DNA of 64,000 nucleotides from Burkholderia sp. Ax-1719. GTDB taxonomy: Bacteria > Pseudomonadota > Gammaproteobacteria > Burkholderiales > Burkholderiaceae. A program made the translations under genes and the position numbers. Shown here piece by piece: positions 6,954 through 15,501 of the stretch (positions are counted from its first letter, which is position 1; each line of letters begins with the position of its first letter). The notes beneath the pieces were generated by a model, which worked only from the letters and a program-made list of their open reading frames with translations, ran no database searches and was not told the origin of the DNA. Location: the NCBI RefSeq assembly GCF_011753055.1, contig NZ_VWWJ01000002.1:492859-556858 (forward strand), written 5' to 3'.

Positions 6954-8726
6954 ATGAGCGAGCAGCCCATGCAGAGCGAAATACAGACGGAAACCTTCGA
7001 CGTGGTGATCGTCGGCTCCGGCGCGGGCGGCCTGCTCGCCGCGTGCCGCGCTGCCGATCAGGGGCTTTCCGTGGTGGTGCTGGAAAAGAGTGGGGAATAT
7101 GGCGGCACGTCGGCGGTGTCGGGGGGCGGCATCTGGGTGCCGTGCAATCACCACATCGCCGAAGCGGGCGGCCAGGACTCGCGCGAAACGGCGCGCATCT
7201 ATATGAACGCCTGCATCGAAGGCGCGAGTTCGCCCGCGCGCGTGGATGCGTATCTGGACAGCGCGCCTGAAATGCTGCGTTATCTGGAAGCGCGCACGCC
7301 GGTGCGTTACCAGTCGTTGCCGCGTTACGCCGATTATTTCCAGGACCGGCCAGGCGCGATGCCGGGTTATCGCGCGCTCGATCCGCTGCCCTTTGATGGC
7401 GGGCGTCTAGGCGCTGAATTCCGGCGCTTGCGCGCGCCGTCGCCTGGCACGCTGATTGGCGGACGGGTGGCGGTAACGTCGAAAGAAGCGCATACGTTGC
7501 TGTCGAAAGAGCGTGGTTTCATGACGCTCGCGCTGCGCCAGTTCGGGCGCTACTGGCTGGATATCGGCGCGCGGCTGCGTTCGCGTCGCGACCGGCGGCT
7601 TACGCTGGGTAATGCGCTGGTGGGTGGTCTGCGTTACGCGCTGCTCGAACGCAAGGTGCCGCTCTGGCTCGATACGCCCATGCGTGATCTGATCGAATTC
7701 GATGGCCGTATCGAAGGCGTGCTGGCTGAACGCAAGGGCAGGCCGTTGCGCGTGCTGGCGCGGCGCGGCGTGATTCTCGCGGCGGGCGGATTCGAGCGCA
7801 ACCAGGCGTTGCGCGAGCGCTATCTGCCGCAACCGACCAACGCGCAATGGAGCGCCACGCCGCCGCACAACACCGGCGACGCGATGATGGCGGGCGAGCG
7901 CGCAGGCGGCGCACTGGCGTTGATGGAGCACGTCTGGGGCGCGCCGACGCTGCGCGTAGCGGACGAAGAGAAGCAGCGCGCCTTGTTCGTGGAGCGCAAT
8001 CTACCGGGCTGCGTGATCGTCAACGGCCACGGGCGGCGCTTCGTCAACGAGGCCGCGCCATATTCAGAATTCGTGCCCGCGATGTATCGCGATCATGCGA
8101 AGACCGGCGCGTGCCTGCCCGCGTGGATGATTTTTGATGCGTGCTTTCGCAAGCGTTATCCGTGTGGGCCGATCATGCCCGCTTCGATGATGCCCGATGC
8201 ACGTATTCCGGACTCCTTCAAATCGATTCTGCATCGCGCAGATTCGCTCGAAGCGCTGGCTGCGCAAATCGGCGTCGATAAAGCTGGGCTGCAAGACACC
8301 ATCGCGCGCATGAACGCCTATGCCGCAAGCGGCGTGGATGAAGAGTTCGGCAAGGGCGGCAACGTTTTCGATACCTACTACGGCGATCCCACCGTGCAGC
8401 CCAATCCGTGCCTCGCGCCGATTGGCGACGCGCCGTTCTACGCCGTGCGCATCGACGCTGGCGACATCGGCACCAAAGGCGGACTCGTCACCGACGAGAA
8501 CGCCCGCGTGCTGCGCGCGGACGGCAGCGTCATCGCGGGTCTCTATGCGATCGGCAATACCAGTGCATCGGTGATGGGCGCGAGTTATCCGGGCGCGGGT
8601 TCGACCCTTGGCCCCGCGATGACCTTCGGCTATCGCGCCGCCGATCACTGCGCGGCACACAGCGCCCGCGCTTCACAGAACATAACCGCGCAAACGCAAC
8701 CCGAGCTTCGTGGAGTCACATCATGA
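6954..8726 (+). CDS. kstD: 3-ketosteroid delta1-dehydrogenase (KstD/TesH-like)
   Basis: A 590-residue FAD enzyme that introduces the 1,2 double bond into 3-ketosteroid ring A. The N terminus carries the FAD-binding VVIVGSGAGG and an EKSGEYGGTSAVSGGG segment; ILAAGGFERN follows mid-protein. The C terminus has ASVMGASYPGAGSTLGPA with Tyr545 and Gly549, spaced like catalytic Tyr487 and Gly491 of Rhodococcus KstD1. It is slightly longer than typical KstD proteins. The gene starts 11 bases after hsaA and its stop overlaps the hsaB ATG (ATGA). Delta1 rather than delta4(5alpha) activity is inferred from the SYPGAG motif; the second flavoprotein of the operon fits the other role. Confidence 0.85.
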   Translation: MSEQPMQSEIQTETFDVVIVGSGAGGLLAACRAADQGLSVVVLEKSGEYGGTSAVSGGGIWVPCNHHIAEAGGQDSRETARIYMNACIEGASSPARVDAYLDSAPEMLRYLEARTPVRYQSLPRYADYFQDRPGAMPGYRALDPLPFDGGRLGAEFRRLRAPSPGTLIGGRVAVTSKEAHTLLSKERGFMTLALRQFGRYWLDIGARLRSRRDRRLTLGNALVGGLRYALLERKVPLWLDTPMRDLIEFDGRIEGVLAERKGRPLRVLARRGVILAAGGFERNQALRERYLPQPTNAQWSATPPHNTGDAMMAGERAGGALALMEHVWGAPTLRVADEEKQRALFVERNLPGCVIVNGHGRRFVNEAAPYSEFVPAMYRDHAKTGACLPAWMIFDACFRKRYPCGPIMPASMMPDARIPDSFKSILHRADSLEALAAQIGVDKAGLQDTIARMNAYAASGVDEEFGKGGNVFDTYYGDPTVQPNPCLAPIGDAPFYAVRIDAGDIGTKGGLVTDENARVLRADGSVIAGLYAIGNTSASVMGASYPGAGSTLGPAMTFGYRAADHCAAHSARASQNITAQTQPELRGVTS

Positions 8727-9238
8727 CCGACCTTTCCCTTGAACCGCTGCGCGCCGACATGCTGCTCGCGATGCGCCGCCTCGCGCGCTCGGTCGCCGTG
8801 ATCAGTTGCTGCGACGGCGAGCGACGCTATTCAATGTCGGCCACGGCGGTCGATTCGCTCTCGACCGAGCCGCCATCGCTGCTTATCTGCATCAACCAGT
8901 CGTCGTCGATCTATCCGCCGCTGGCGGCAGGCGCGGACTTTTGCGTGAATCTGCTGGCCGCGCGCCAGCAAGACATCGCCATCGATTGCAGCGGCCGCCT
9001 CAAGGGCGAAGAGCGCTTCACGAGCGGCGACTGGCAGCGTTGCGAACAGGGCGTGCCTTATCTGCACGATGCGCAGGCGAATCTCATCTGCACGCAGGAT
9101 GGCCGCTTCGATTACGGCACGCATACGGTGTTTATTGGCAAGCTGCGCGAAGTAAAGTTGAGCGGCGAGGTGGAACCGTTGCTCTATGTCGATGGTGCTT
9201 ACACGACGGCGGCAACTGCCGCTGCGGCAAGCGTATGA
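8723..9238 (+). CDS. hsaB: Flavin reductase component of 3-HSA monooxygenase (HsaB/TesA1-like)
   Basis: A 171-residue flavin reductase of the HpaC/HsaB family that passes reduced flavin to the HsaA oxygenase. Visible family features are SVAVISCCDGERRYSMSATAV and SLSTEPPSLLICINQSSS (flavin binding), ADFCVNLLAARQQDIA, and the C-terminal HTVFIGKLREVKL. It overlaps both neighbours by four bases (ATGA with kstD upstream and with the next flavoprotein downstream), which points to translational coupling. Separation from hsaA by kstD is unusual but both are in one operon. Confidence 0.88.
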   Translation: MTDLSLEPLRADMLLAMRRLARSVAVISCCDGERRYSMSATAVDSLSTEPPSLLICINQSSSIYPPLAAGADFCVNLLAARQQDIAIDCSGRLKGEERFTSGDWQRCEQGVPYLHDAQANLICTQDGRFDYGTHTVFIGKLREVKLSGEVEPLLYVDGAYTTAATAAAASV

Positions 9239-10953
9239 ACACGGGCGCCACGCCAGTCGAACCTCCGCTCGTCGTCGCCGATGCCGATGCGCATTGTTGG
9301 CACGACCGCTGCGGCGTGCTGATCGCAGGCTTTGGCGCGGCAGGCGCGTGCGCGGCGCTCGAAGCGGCGCAGGCGGGCGCGCGCGTGTGCATCGTCGAAC
9401 GCTTCGATGGCGGCGGCGCGAGCGCGAAAAGCGGCGGCGTTGTCTATGCGGGCGGCGGCACACCGTATCAGCGCGAGGCGGGCTATACGGATACGCCCGA
9501 AGCAATGGCAGCCTATCTGCGTGGCGAAGTGGGCGACGCGGTCACGCCCGCCGCGCTCGAACGCTTTTGCCAGGGCAGCGTGGCGCAACTCGCGTGGCTC
9601 GAACGCCACGGTGTGCGCTTCAACGCGGCGATGCCCGCGCGCAAGACCTCCTATCCACCCGAGCGCGCGTTTCTCTATTACTCGGGCAACGAGGCAGTGG
9701 GCGATGCGCCTGCCGTGCCACCTGCGCCGCGCGGTCATCGCGTGGTGTCGCGCGGGATGTCCGGGCGCGCGCTGTTCGCCACACTGCGTAATGCGGTTGA
9801 AGCGGAGCCCAACGTCGAAATCGTGCGCCATGCGAGCGTGCGCAGATTGATCGTCGATACAACGGGGCGCGTGATCGGCGCGCAGATCTGGCGCGTCAAG
9901 GCGGGCAGCGCGCAACGCCGTCATGCACGCCTCGCGCGTTGGGCAGACAAACTCCACAACGGGATGCCCGCGCTGGCCGACCGCTTGCGCGCAGCGTTGC
10001 ACCGGCTGGAAATGCGCGAGAGCGAAGCGCTCGACATTCGCGCCGATGCGGTCGTGCTCGCCACCGGCGGCTTCATCTTCAACCGCGAAATGATGGCCCA
10101 GCATGCGCCGCGCTATCTCGCCAACTGGCGTCTGGGCACCACGGCCTGCGATGGCTCGGGCATTCGTCTGGGCGTATCGGCGGGCGGTATCGCCGATCGC
10201 ATGGAACGTGTTTCCGCGTGGCGCTTCATCAATCCGCCCTTCGCATGGGCGCGTGGCTGCGTGGTCGATGCGCGCGGCGAGCGCTTCTGCAACGAAGAAG
10301 TCTATGGCGCGACGCTCGGCCATGCGATGTGCGAAACGCGCGACGGGCGAGCGTGGCTGATCCTCGACGCCGCGCTGGTGCGCGAAGCGTTGCGCGAATG
10401 TCTGCGCGGGCGCTTGTGGGCCTTCCAGAGCGTGCCTGCACTGATGCTGATGCTCGCAAACCGGCGTCGCGGAGAGACGCCAGCGCAACTCGCCGCACTG
10501 ATCGATGCCGATCCCGTTACGCTCGAACGCACGCTCGCCGACTATCGCGCTGCCAACGCGAAGGGCCATGACGAAGCCTTCGGCAAGTCCGCGGCGATGC
10601 TCGCGCCGCTGGCGCGTGCGCCTTACTACGCGCTCGATATTTCCGCAGCGAGCCGGGTATTTCCATGTCCGGCGATCACCTTAGGTGGGCTGCGCGTCGA
10701 CGAAAGCACGAATGCCGTGCTGCGCGAAACGGGGGCTGTCATTCCCGGATTGTTTGCAGCGGGCCGCGCAGCGCGCGGCATGGCCTCGCATCACTACGTT
10801 AGCGGCCTTTCGCTGGCTGACTGCGTGTGGTCGGGCCGCCAGGCAGGACGGGCCGCCGCGCGCGAAGTCCTCGCGGCAAAGCAGGCGCAGGAAGCGCAAA
10901 GAATAAACGTTGCAGGCGCAACCGTATTACCCCTTCATCCACTGACACATTGA
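9235..10953 (+). CDS. FAD-dependent 3-ketosteroid delta4(5alpha)-dehydrogenase candidate (TesI/Kst4D-like)
   Basis: A 572-residue FAD flavoprotein related to fumarate reductase and ketosteroid dehydrogenases. FAD binding is seen in CGVLIAGFGAAGACAALEA and VERFDGGGASAKSGGVVYAGGG; ADAVVLATGGFIFNREMMA lies mid-protein. Near the C terminus Tyr521-Val-Ser523 (HHYVSGLSLADCVWSGR) matches the Tyr-x-Ser pair reported as active-site residues in Rhodococcus delta4(5alpha)-dehydrogenase. In C. testosteroni tesH and tesI are neighbours, as here. The ATG at 9235 overlaps the hsaB stop. The reaction would desaturate 5alpha-reduced 3-ketosteroids. The assignment is good but not proven from motifs alone; a second delta1-dehydrogenase is the alternative. 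Confidence 0.75.
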   Translation: MNTGATPVEPPLVVADADAHCWHDRCGVLIAGFGAAGACAALEAAQAGARVCIVERFDGGGASAKSGGVVYAGGGTPYQREAGYTDTPEAMAAYLRGEVGDAVTPAALERFCQGSVAQLAWLERHGVRFNAAMPARKTSYPPERAFLYYSGNEAVGDAPAVPPAPRGHRVVSRGMSGRALFATLRNAVEAEPNVEIVRHASVRRLIVDTTGRVIGAQIWRVKAGSAQRRHARLARWADKLHNGMPALADRLRAALHRLEMRESEALDIRADAVVLATGGFIFNREMMAQHAPRYLANWRLGTTACDGSGIRLGVSAGGIADRMERVSAWRFINPPFAWARGCVVDARGERFCNEEVYGATLGHAMCETRDGRAWLILDAALVREALRECLRGRLWAFQSVPALMLMLANRRRGETPAQLAALIDADPVTLERTLADYRAANAKGHDEAFGKSAAMLAPLARAPYYALDISAASRVFPCPAITLGGLRVDESTNAVLRETGAVIPGLFAAGRAARGMASHHYVSGLSLADCVWSGRQAGRAAAREVLAAKQAQEAQRINVAGATVLPLHPLTH

Positions 10954-10969
10954 TAAAGAGAGAACGAAG

Positions 10970-11734
10970 ATGGGAGACAGACTCAAGGGCAAGATCGCCA
11001 TTATCACGGGCGCCGCAAGCGGCGTGGGCAAGGCCGACGCGCTGCTGTTCGCGGCGCAGGGCGCACGTGTAGTCCTGACCGATCTGAACGAGGAGGCAGG
11101 GCGCGAAGTGGCCGCGCAGATCGGCGACGCGGCCTTGTTCGTTCGTCACGACATTGCTTCGGAAACAGGCTGGAATGATGTGTTCGGCGCGACGCAGAAG
11201 CACTTTGGCACACCCAACGTGCTGGTCAACAACGCGGCCATTCTGCAACTCGGCAGCATCGAAGACGCCACGCTCGAACAATGGCAGCGCATCATGCGCA
11301 TCAACGCCGAAGGCTATTTCCTCGGCTGCCAGGCGGCCGTGCGGGCGATGAAGGACACGGGCGGTGCGATCGTCAATATGTCGTCGGTGGCGGCGCTGGG
11401 CGGTTTGGGGATGTTTTGCGCGTATTCGGCCAGCAAGGGCGCGGTCACGGCGCTCACCCGCGCCATCGCCGCGCACTGCAAGACCCAGGGCTACAAGGTT
11501 CGCGCCAACACCATCCACCCCGACGGCATCCTCACGCCGATGACCGAACCGTTCTTTGGCTCTGCCGAAGCGGGACGCGCGCAGCTCACGGAGTCGGTCG
11601 ATCCGGCCTCGCGCATGTGCCTGCCCGAAGACATCGCGCAGCTGGTGCTGTTCCTCGCCTCCGATGAATCGCGCTTCATCAACGGCAGCGAGTACCGCAT
11701 CGACAACGCCCAGATGATCATGGGCGTCGCCTGA
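10970..11734 (+). CDS. 3beta/17beta-hydroxysteroid dehydrogenase (SDR)
   Basis: A 254-residue classical short-chain dehydrogenase. The NAD site is TGAASGVGKADALLF, and the catalytic set is Ser138/139, Tyr152 and Lys156 (YSASK). Several stretches resemble the C. testosteroni 3beta/17beta-HSD as I remember it: FVRHDIASETGW, INAEGYFLGCQAAVRAMK, NTIHPDGILTPM, and PEDIAQLVLFLASDES followed by GSEYRIDNA. It has the same length (~254). That enzyme oxidises 3beta- and 17beta-hydroxyl groups to ketones, the entry step before delta1-dehydrogenation, which fits the kstD and kst4D neighbours. The gene begins 16 bases after the preceding stop. Confidence 0.85.
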   Translation: MGDRLKGKIAIITGAASGVGKADALLFAAQGARVVLTDLNEEAGREVAAQIGDAALFVRHDIASETGWNDVFGATQKHFGTPNVLVNNAAILQLGSIEDATLEQWQRIMRINAEGYFLGCQAAVRAMKDTGGAIVNMSSVAALGGLGMFCAYSASKGAVTALTRAIAAHCKTQGYKVRANTIHPDGILTPMTEPFFGSAEAGRAQLTESVDPASRMCLPEDIAQLVLFLASDESRFINGSEYRIDNAQMIMGVA

Positions 11735-11737
11735 CGC

Positions 11738-12787
11738 ATGCACGCGAGTCCTGCCATGACCGAAGCGCGTTTTCATCGGCTGCGTGTGGCCGAGGTGATT
11801 GCCGAAAGCGCCGATGCGCGCTCGTTCGTGTTCGACGTGCCGGGCGCGCTCGCCGATGCGTTCGCGTATCGGCCCGGGCAGTTTCTCACGCTGCGCCTGC
11901 CGCACGGCGAGACCGCGCTGCAGCGCTGCTATTCGCTCTCCAGCGCGCCAGGCGTTGACGTCGCGCCGAAGATCACGGTCAAGCGCGTGCGCGACGGACG
12001 CGCGTCTAACTGGCTATGCGACGCCGTGCAGCCCGGCGACGAACTCGACGTGATGGCGCCCGCAGGCGTCTTCACGCCTCGCTCGCTCGACGACGATCTG
12101 CTGCTGTTTGCAGGCGGCAGCGGCATTACGCCGGTGCTGTCGATCCTCAAGGCGGCGCTGGTGGGCGGTCGCGGCATGCTTACGCTGATCTATGCGAATC
12201 GCGACGAATCGTCGGTGATTTTCGGCGTGACGCTGCGTGAACTCGCGCAGCGTCACCCGGGCCGATTGCGGGTGATTCACTGGCTCGACAGCGTGCAGGG
12301 CGTGCCGCAGCAGCGCCATCTGGAAGAACTGGCGCGCCCGTGGAGTCAGCAGAGCGCCTTTATTTGCGGTCCCGCGCTGTTTATGGAAAGTGCGCTCGCG
12401 GCGCTGCTGGCGCTGGGTCTGCCGCGCGCGAAGATTCATGTCGAGCGGTTTCTCTCGTTGCCCGATCTGCCTGCCGAACCGGTTGCGCGGGCAACAACTG
12501 GCGAAGGCATTGCGGCGAATGTCGAAACGCAACTGGACGGCGCGAACCATCGCTTCGTCTGCGAGCCCGGCGAAACCCTGCTGGATGCGATGGAGCGCAG
12601 CGGTCTCGCGCCGCCCAGTTCATGCCGCAGCGGTCTGTGTGGCGCGTGCATGTGCCGGGTCGAAGCGGGTGCTGTCACACTCGACGATCACGCCTCGCTC
12701 GACGACGACGAACGCGCGGCCGGCTGGACGCTTGCGTGCAGCGCACGGCCCGCAAGCGCCGAAATCCGCATCGTGTTTCCAGACTAG
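11738..12787 (+). CDS. kshB: 3-ketosteroid 9alpha-hydroxylase reductase (KshB-like)
   Basis: A 349-residue ferredoxin-NADH reductase that feeds electrons to the Rieske oxygenase KshA. Domains in order: FAD-binding barrel with RCYSLSSAPG (~residue 65), NAD domain with FAGGSGITPVLSILKAAL (~125), and a C-terminal plant-type [2Fe-2S] domain with CRSGLCGACMC (C-x4-C-x2-C, ~residue 290) and a fourth Cys in LACSARP. This order (reductase first, ferredoxin last) is that of KshB and phenylacetyl-CoA epoxidase reductases. The start may be ATG 11738 or the ATG six codons later (11756). kshA is not adjacent but lies at 33506 under the same operator type. It is the last gene before a terminator. Confidence 0.85.
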   Translation: MHASPAMTEARFHRLRVAEVIAESADARSFVFDVPGALADAFAYRPGQFLTLRLPHGETALQRCYSLSSAPGVDVAPKITVKRVRDGRASNWLCDAVQPGDELDVMAPAGVFTPRSLDDDLLLFAGGSGITPVLSILKAALVGGRGMLTLIYANRDESSVIFGVTLRELAQRHPGRLRVIHWLDSVQGVPQQRHLEELARPWSQQSAFICGPALFMESALAALLALGLPRAKIHVERFLSLPDLPAEPVARATTGEGIAANVETQLDGANHRFVCEPGETLLDAMERSGLAPPSSCRSGLCGACMCRVEAGAVTLDDHASLDDDERAAGWTLACSARPASAEIRIVFPD

Positions 12788-12830
12788 CGCGCTACGCGCC
12801 TGTATGGCCCGCGCAGGGTTGCTCAATTCA

Positions 12831-12870
12831 GCGCCGCCGCAGCGATTCGCGCGGCGGCGCTCGTCTTTTT
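12831..12870 (+). terminator. Rho-independent terminator after kshB
   Basis: A 10-base perfect GC stem, GCGCCGCCGC (12831-12840) and GCGGCGGCGC (12851-12860), with a 10-base loop is followed by TCGTCTTTTT ending at 12870. It lies between kshB and the ligase gene. It probably ends or attenuates the ring-A operon; the ligase ATG follows 11 bases after the T-run, so read-through must supply it unless a promoter exists inside. Confidence 0.8.
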
Positions 12871-12881
12871 GGAGTCCTTAT

Positions 12882-14465
12882 ATGACGCCTCACGACATTC
12901 TCACCACGCCCGCGCTGATCGCCCGCGGCGCGGCGCGCTACGGCGCGCGTCTGGCGATCGAATCGCCCGCGCTGAGCCTAAGCTATGCGCAACTCGACGC
13001 AGCACGCATCGAAGCGGCCCGCGCGCTGATGGCCTGCGGCATCGTAGCGGGCGACCGCGTTGCGGTCTGGGCCCCGAACGTGGCCGAATGGATCGTCGCG
13101 GCGCTGGCGATCCAGAGCGCGGGTGCGGCGCTCGTGCCCGTCAATACCCGCATGAAAGGACTGGAGGCGGGCGCGATTCTCGCCGATAGCGGCGCGCGCG
13201 TGCTGTTCTGCTGCGGCGAATTCCTTGGCGAGCAGTATCCGTCGATGCTTGCGCCGTATCGGCCTGCGTCGCTCGAACGCGTGATTGTGTTCGACGGTGC
13301 GCTTGAACATGCCTGCGAAAGCTGGTCGTCGTTTATCGCGCGCGCCGATCAAACTTCCCTCGAAGCGTTCCATGCCCGTGAGGCGGAAGTCGGCCCCGAC
13401 ACGCTGATGGACGTGATGTTCACCTCGGGCACGACGGGCCGCCCGAAAGGCGTGATGACCACGCATGGCCAGAATCTGCGCGGCGCGCATGACTGGGCGC
13501 AGATAGCAACGCTGCGCGAAGGCGATCGCTATCTGATCGTCAATCCGTTCTTTCATGCCTTTGGGTATAAGGCGGGCTGGCTGGCGGCGCTGGCGAGCGG
13601 CGCAACCGTGCTGCCGCATCGGGTGTTCGATCCGCAGGCGGTTCTCGAACGCGTGGTGCGCGAGCGAATTTCCGTGCTGCCGGGGCCGCCCACGCTCTAT
13701 TACGCGCTGCTCGACGCGCCCGATCTCGCGCATCTCGACCTCAGTTCCCTGCGCGTAGCCGTGACTGGCGCAGCCGCCATCGCACCGAGCCTGATCGAAC
13801 GCATGCGTGCGGAGCTGGGTTTCGAAACCGTGTTGACGGGCTACGGCCTCACGGAAAGCTGCGGCTTTGCCACGCTTTGCCGCCAGGGCGACGATGCCCA
13901 AACCGTCGCGCAGACGTCGGGCCGCGCGATGCCCGGCGTCGAATTGCGCATTGCCGCCCTTAACGGCGATGCCTTACCCGCAGGCGAGACCGGCGAAGTC
14001 TGGGTGCGGGGCTATAACGTCATGCGCGGCTATCTGGGCGACGCGGCGGCCACGGCCAGCGCCGTCGATCCACAAGGCTGGCTGCATACTGGCGACATCG
14101 GCTCGCTCGATGCGGGTGGCAATCTGCGCGTGACGGATCGCATCAAGGACATGTTTATCGTCGGCGGCTTCAACTGTTATCCGGCGGAGATCGAGCGGCT
14201 GTTCGCGGCGCATGACGCGGTGGCGCAGATCGCCGTGGTGGGCGTGCCGGACGAGCGGCTGGGCGAAGTCGGGCACGCGTGGGTGGTGCTGCGCGCGGGC
14301 GCACAAACAGACGCCGATACGCTCGTGCAATGGGCGCGCCGCAACATGGCCAATTACAAGGTGCCGCGCCGCATCGAGATTGTTGCCGCATTGCCCACCA
14401 GCGCTGCCGGCAAGGTGCTCAAGTACCGCCTGCGCGCAGCCTTCGCGGAGGGCGCGAGCGCCTGA
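12882..14465 (+). CDS. Acyl-CoA ligase, FadD3/HIP-CoA synthetase candidate
   Basis: A 527-residue ANL-superfamily acyl-CoA synthetase. The ATP-binding P-loop is MFTSGTTGRPKGVM (~residue 185); GYGLTE (~325) and GEVWVRGYNVMRGYLGD follow, with a C-terminal lid carrying TGDIGSLDAGGNLRVTDR, the GGFNCYPAEIE hinge and GKVLKYRLR with the catalytic Lys. The ATG at 12882 has GGAG eight bases upstream. In steroid degradation a ligase activates the hexahydroindanedione propionate (HIP) left after ring A/B removal. Its place just before hsaC-ipdAB makes that role likely. Activation of a bile acid side chain is the alternative and cannot be excluded from motifs. Confidence 0.8.
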   Translation: MTPHDILTTPALIARGAARYGARLAIESPALSLSYAQLDAARIEAARALMACGIVAGDRVAVWAPNVAEWIVAALAIQSAGAALVPVNTRMKGLEAGAILADSGARVLFCCGEFLGEQYPSMLAPYRPASLERVIVFDGALEHACESWSSFIARADQTSLEAFHAREAEVGPDTLMDVMFTSGTTGRPKGVMTTHGQNLRGAHDWAQIATLREGDRYLIVNPFFHAFGYKAGWLAALASGATVLPHRVFDPQAVLERVVRERISVLPGPPTLYYALLDAPDLAHLDLSSLRVAVTGAAAIAPSLIERMRAELGFETVLTGYGLTESCGFATLCRQGDDAQTVAQTSGRAMPGVELRIAALNGDALPAGETGEVWVRGYNVMRGYLGDAAATASAVDPQGWLHTGDIGSLDAGGNLRVTDRIKDMFIVGGFNCYPAEIERLFAAHDAVAQIAVVGVPDERLGEVGHAWVVLRAGAQTDADTLVQWARRNMANYKVPRRIEIVAALPTSAAGKVLKYRLRAAFAEGASA

Positions 14466-14482
14466 AGAAGCCATGCACTTCA

Positions 14483-14526
14483 TAGTCCCAACAGACGATG
14501 TTGGGACTCCCCCCCGCGGCCAGAAT
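14483..14526 (+). promoter_or_regulatory. Steroid-locus operator plus -10, upstream of hsaC-ipd operon
   Basis: TAGTCC-CAAC-AGACGATG (14483-14500) is followed exactly 20 bases later by CAGAAT (14521-14526) as -10. The site lies within a larger perfect palindrome, AGTCCCAAC (14484-14492) and GTTGGGACT (14500-14508). The hsaC ribosome site GGAGGGG follows at 14551. Confidence 0.65.
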
Positions 14527-14562
14527 AGACCTCACTACAACGGGTTATCTGGAGGGGCGAAG

Positions 14563-15477
14563 ATGAGCGATGTGCGGGCATTGGGCTACGTCGTCGTGCA
14601 GTCGGCGGATGCGGGCAAGTGGCGCGACTATGCGCGCGACGTGCTGGGCATGCAGACGCACGACGTCGATACGGCGGATGGCGGCGCGCTGTACCTCAAG
14701 ATGGACGAGCGCGACTTCCGCTATCTGATCGTGCCGGGCAAAGAGGAGCGCTACTTCGCCTCGGGCTGGGAACTGGCCGATGAAGCCGCGCTCGCCGCGC
14801 TCACCGCAAAGCTGCAAAAAGCGGGCGTCGAAGCGCATCGCGGCAGCGCGCACGATATCGCGCTGCGCCGCGTCCAGTCGATGGTCTGGTGCCTCGATCC
14901 CTCGGGCAACCGCCATGAATTCTTCTGGGGCGTGCGCGCCGACTTCCGCCGCTTCGTCTCGCCGGTGGGCGTGCCCGGTTTCGTGACCGGCGCGATGGGG
15001 CTGGGCCACACGGTGCTGCCCGCACCGGCCTTTGACGCCACCGATACCTTCCTGCGCGACGTGCTGGGCTTTGGTCTGTCCGACATCTATCGCGTGCGTT
15101 TCTCCGACGATCCCGCCGAACCGGAAAAGCGCATTCACTTCCTCCATTGCGGCAACGCGCGTCATCACAGCCTCGCGATCATGGATCTCGCGGTGCCGTC
15201 GGGCTGCATCCATGTGATGGCCGAAGTGGGCTCGATGGACGACGTGGGCCGCGCGCTCGACCGCGTCAGCGCGCATGGCGTGAAGATGTCGGCGACCCTG
15301 GGCCGTCACTGCAACGACCGCATGACTTCGTTCTATATGAAAACGCCGGGCGGCTTCGACCTCGAATACGGCTATGGCGGCCTGGAGGTGGACTGGAACG
15401 AGCATAGCGTCTACGAGGCCACGCGCGTGAGCCTCTGGGGTCACGATTTCAGCATCGGATTCCGCTCCGAAGCTTAA
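14563..15477 (+). CDS. hsaC: Extradiol ring-cleavage dioxygenase (HsaC/TesB-like)
   Basis: A 304-residue two-module type I extradiol dioxygenase that meta-cleaves the ring-A catechol 3,4-DHSA. The Fe(II) facial triad is readable: His149 (GLGHTV), His217 (CIHVM) and Glu268 (FDLEYG). Second-sphere residues His202, His249 and Tyr258 match His195, His241 and Tyr250 of BphC in spacing. The ATG at 14563 has GGAGGGG six bases upstream. It opens the long operon that continues with ipdA and the ring C/D genes, and it has its own operator. Biphenyl or naphthalene catechols are formal alternatives, but the context is steroidal. Confidence 0.92.
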   Translation: MSDVRALGYVVVQSADAGKWRDYARDVLGMQTHDVDTADGGALYLKMDERDFRYLIVPGKEERYFASGWELADEAALAALTAKLQKAGVEAHRGSAHDIALRRVQSMVWCLDPSGNRHEFFWGVRADFRRFVSPVGVPGFVTGAMGLGHTVLPAPAFDATDTFLRDVLGFGLSDIYRVRFSDDPAEPEKRIHFLHCGNARHHSLAIMDLAVPSGCIHVMAEVGSMDDVGRALDRVSAHGVKMSATLGRHCNDRMTSFYMKTPGGFDLEYGYGGLEVDWNEHSVYEATRVSLWGHDFSIGFRSEA

Positions 15478-15501
15478 TCTGGGATTTAATCTGGATAACG
15501 A

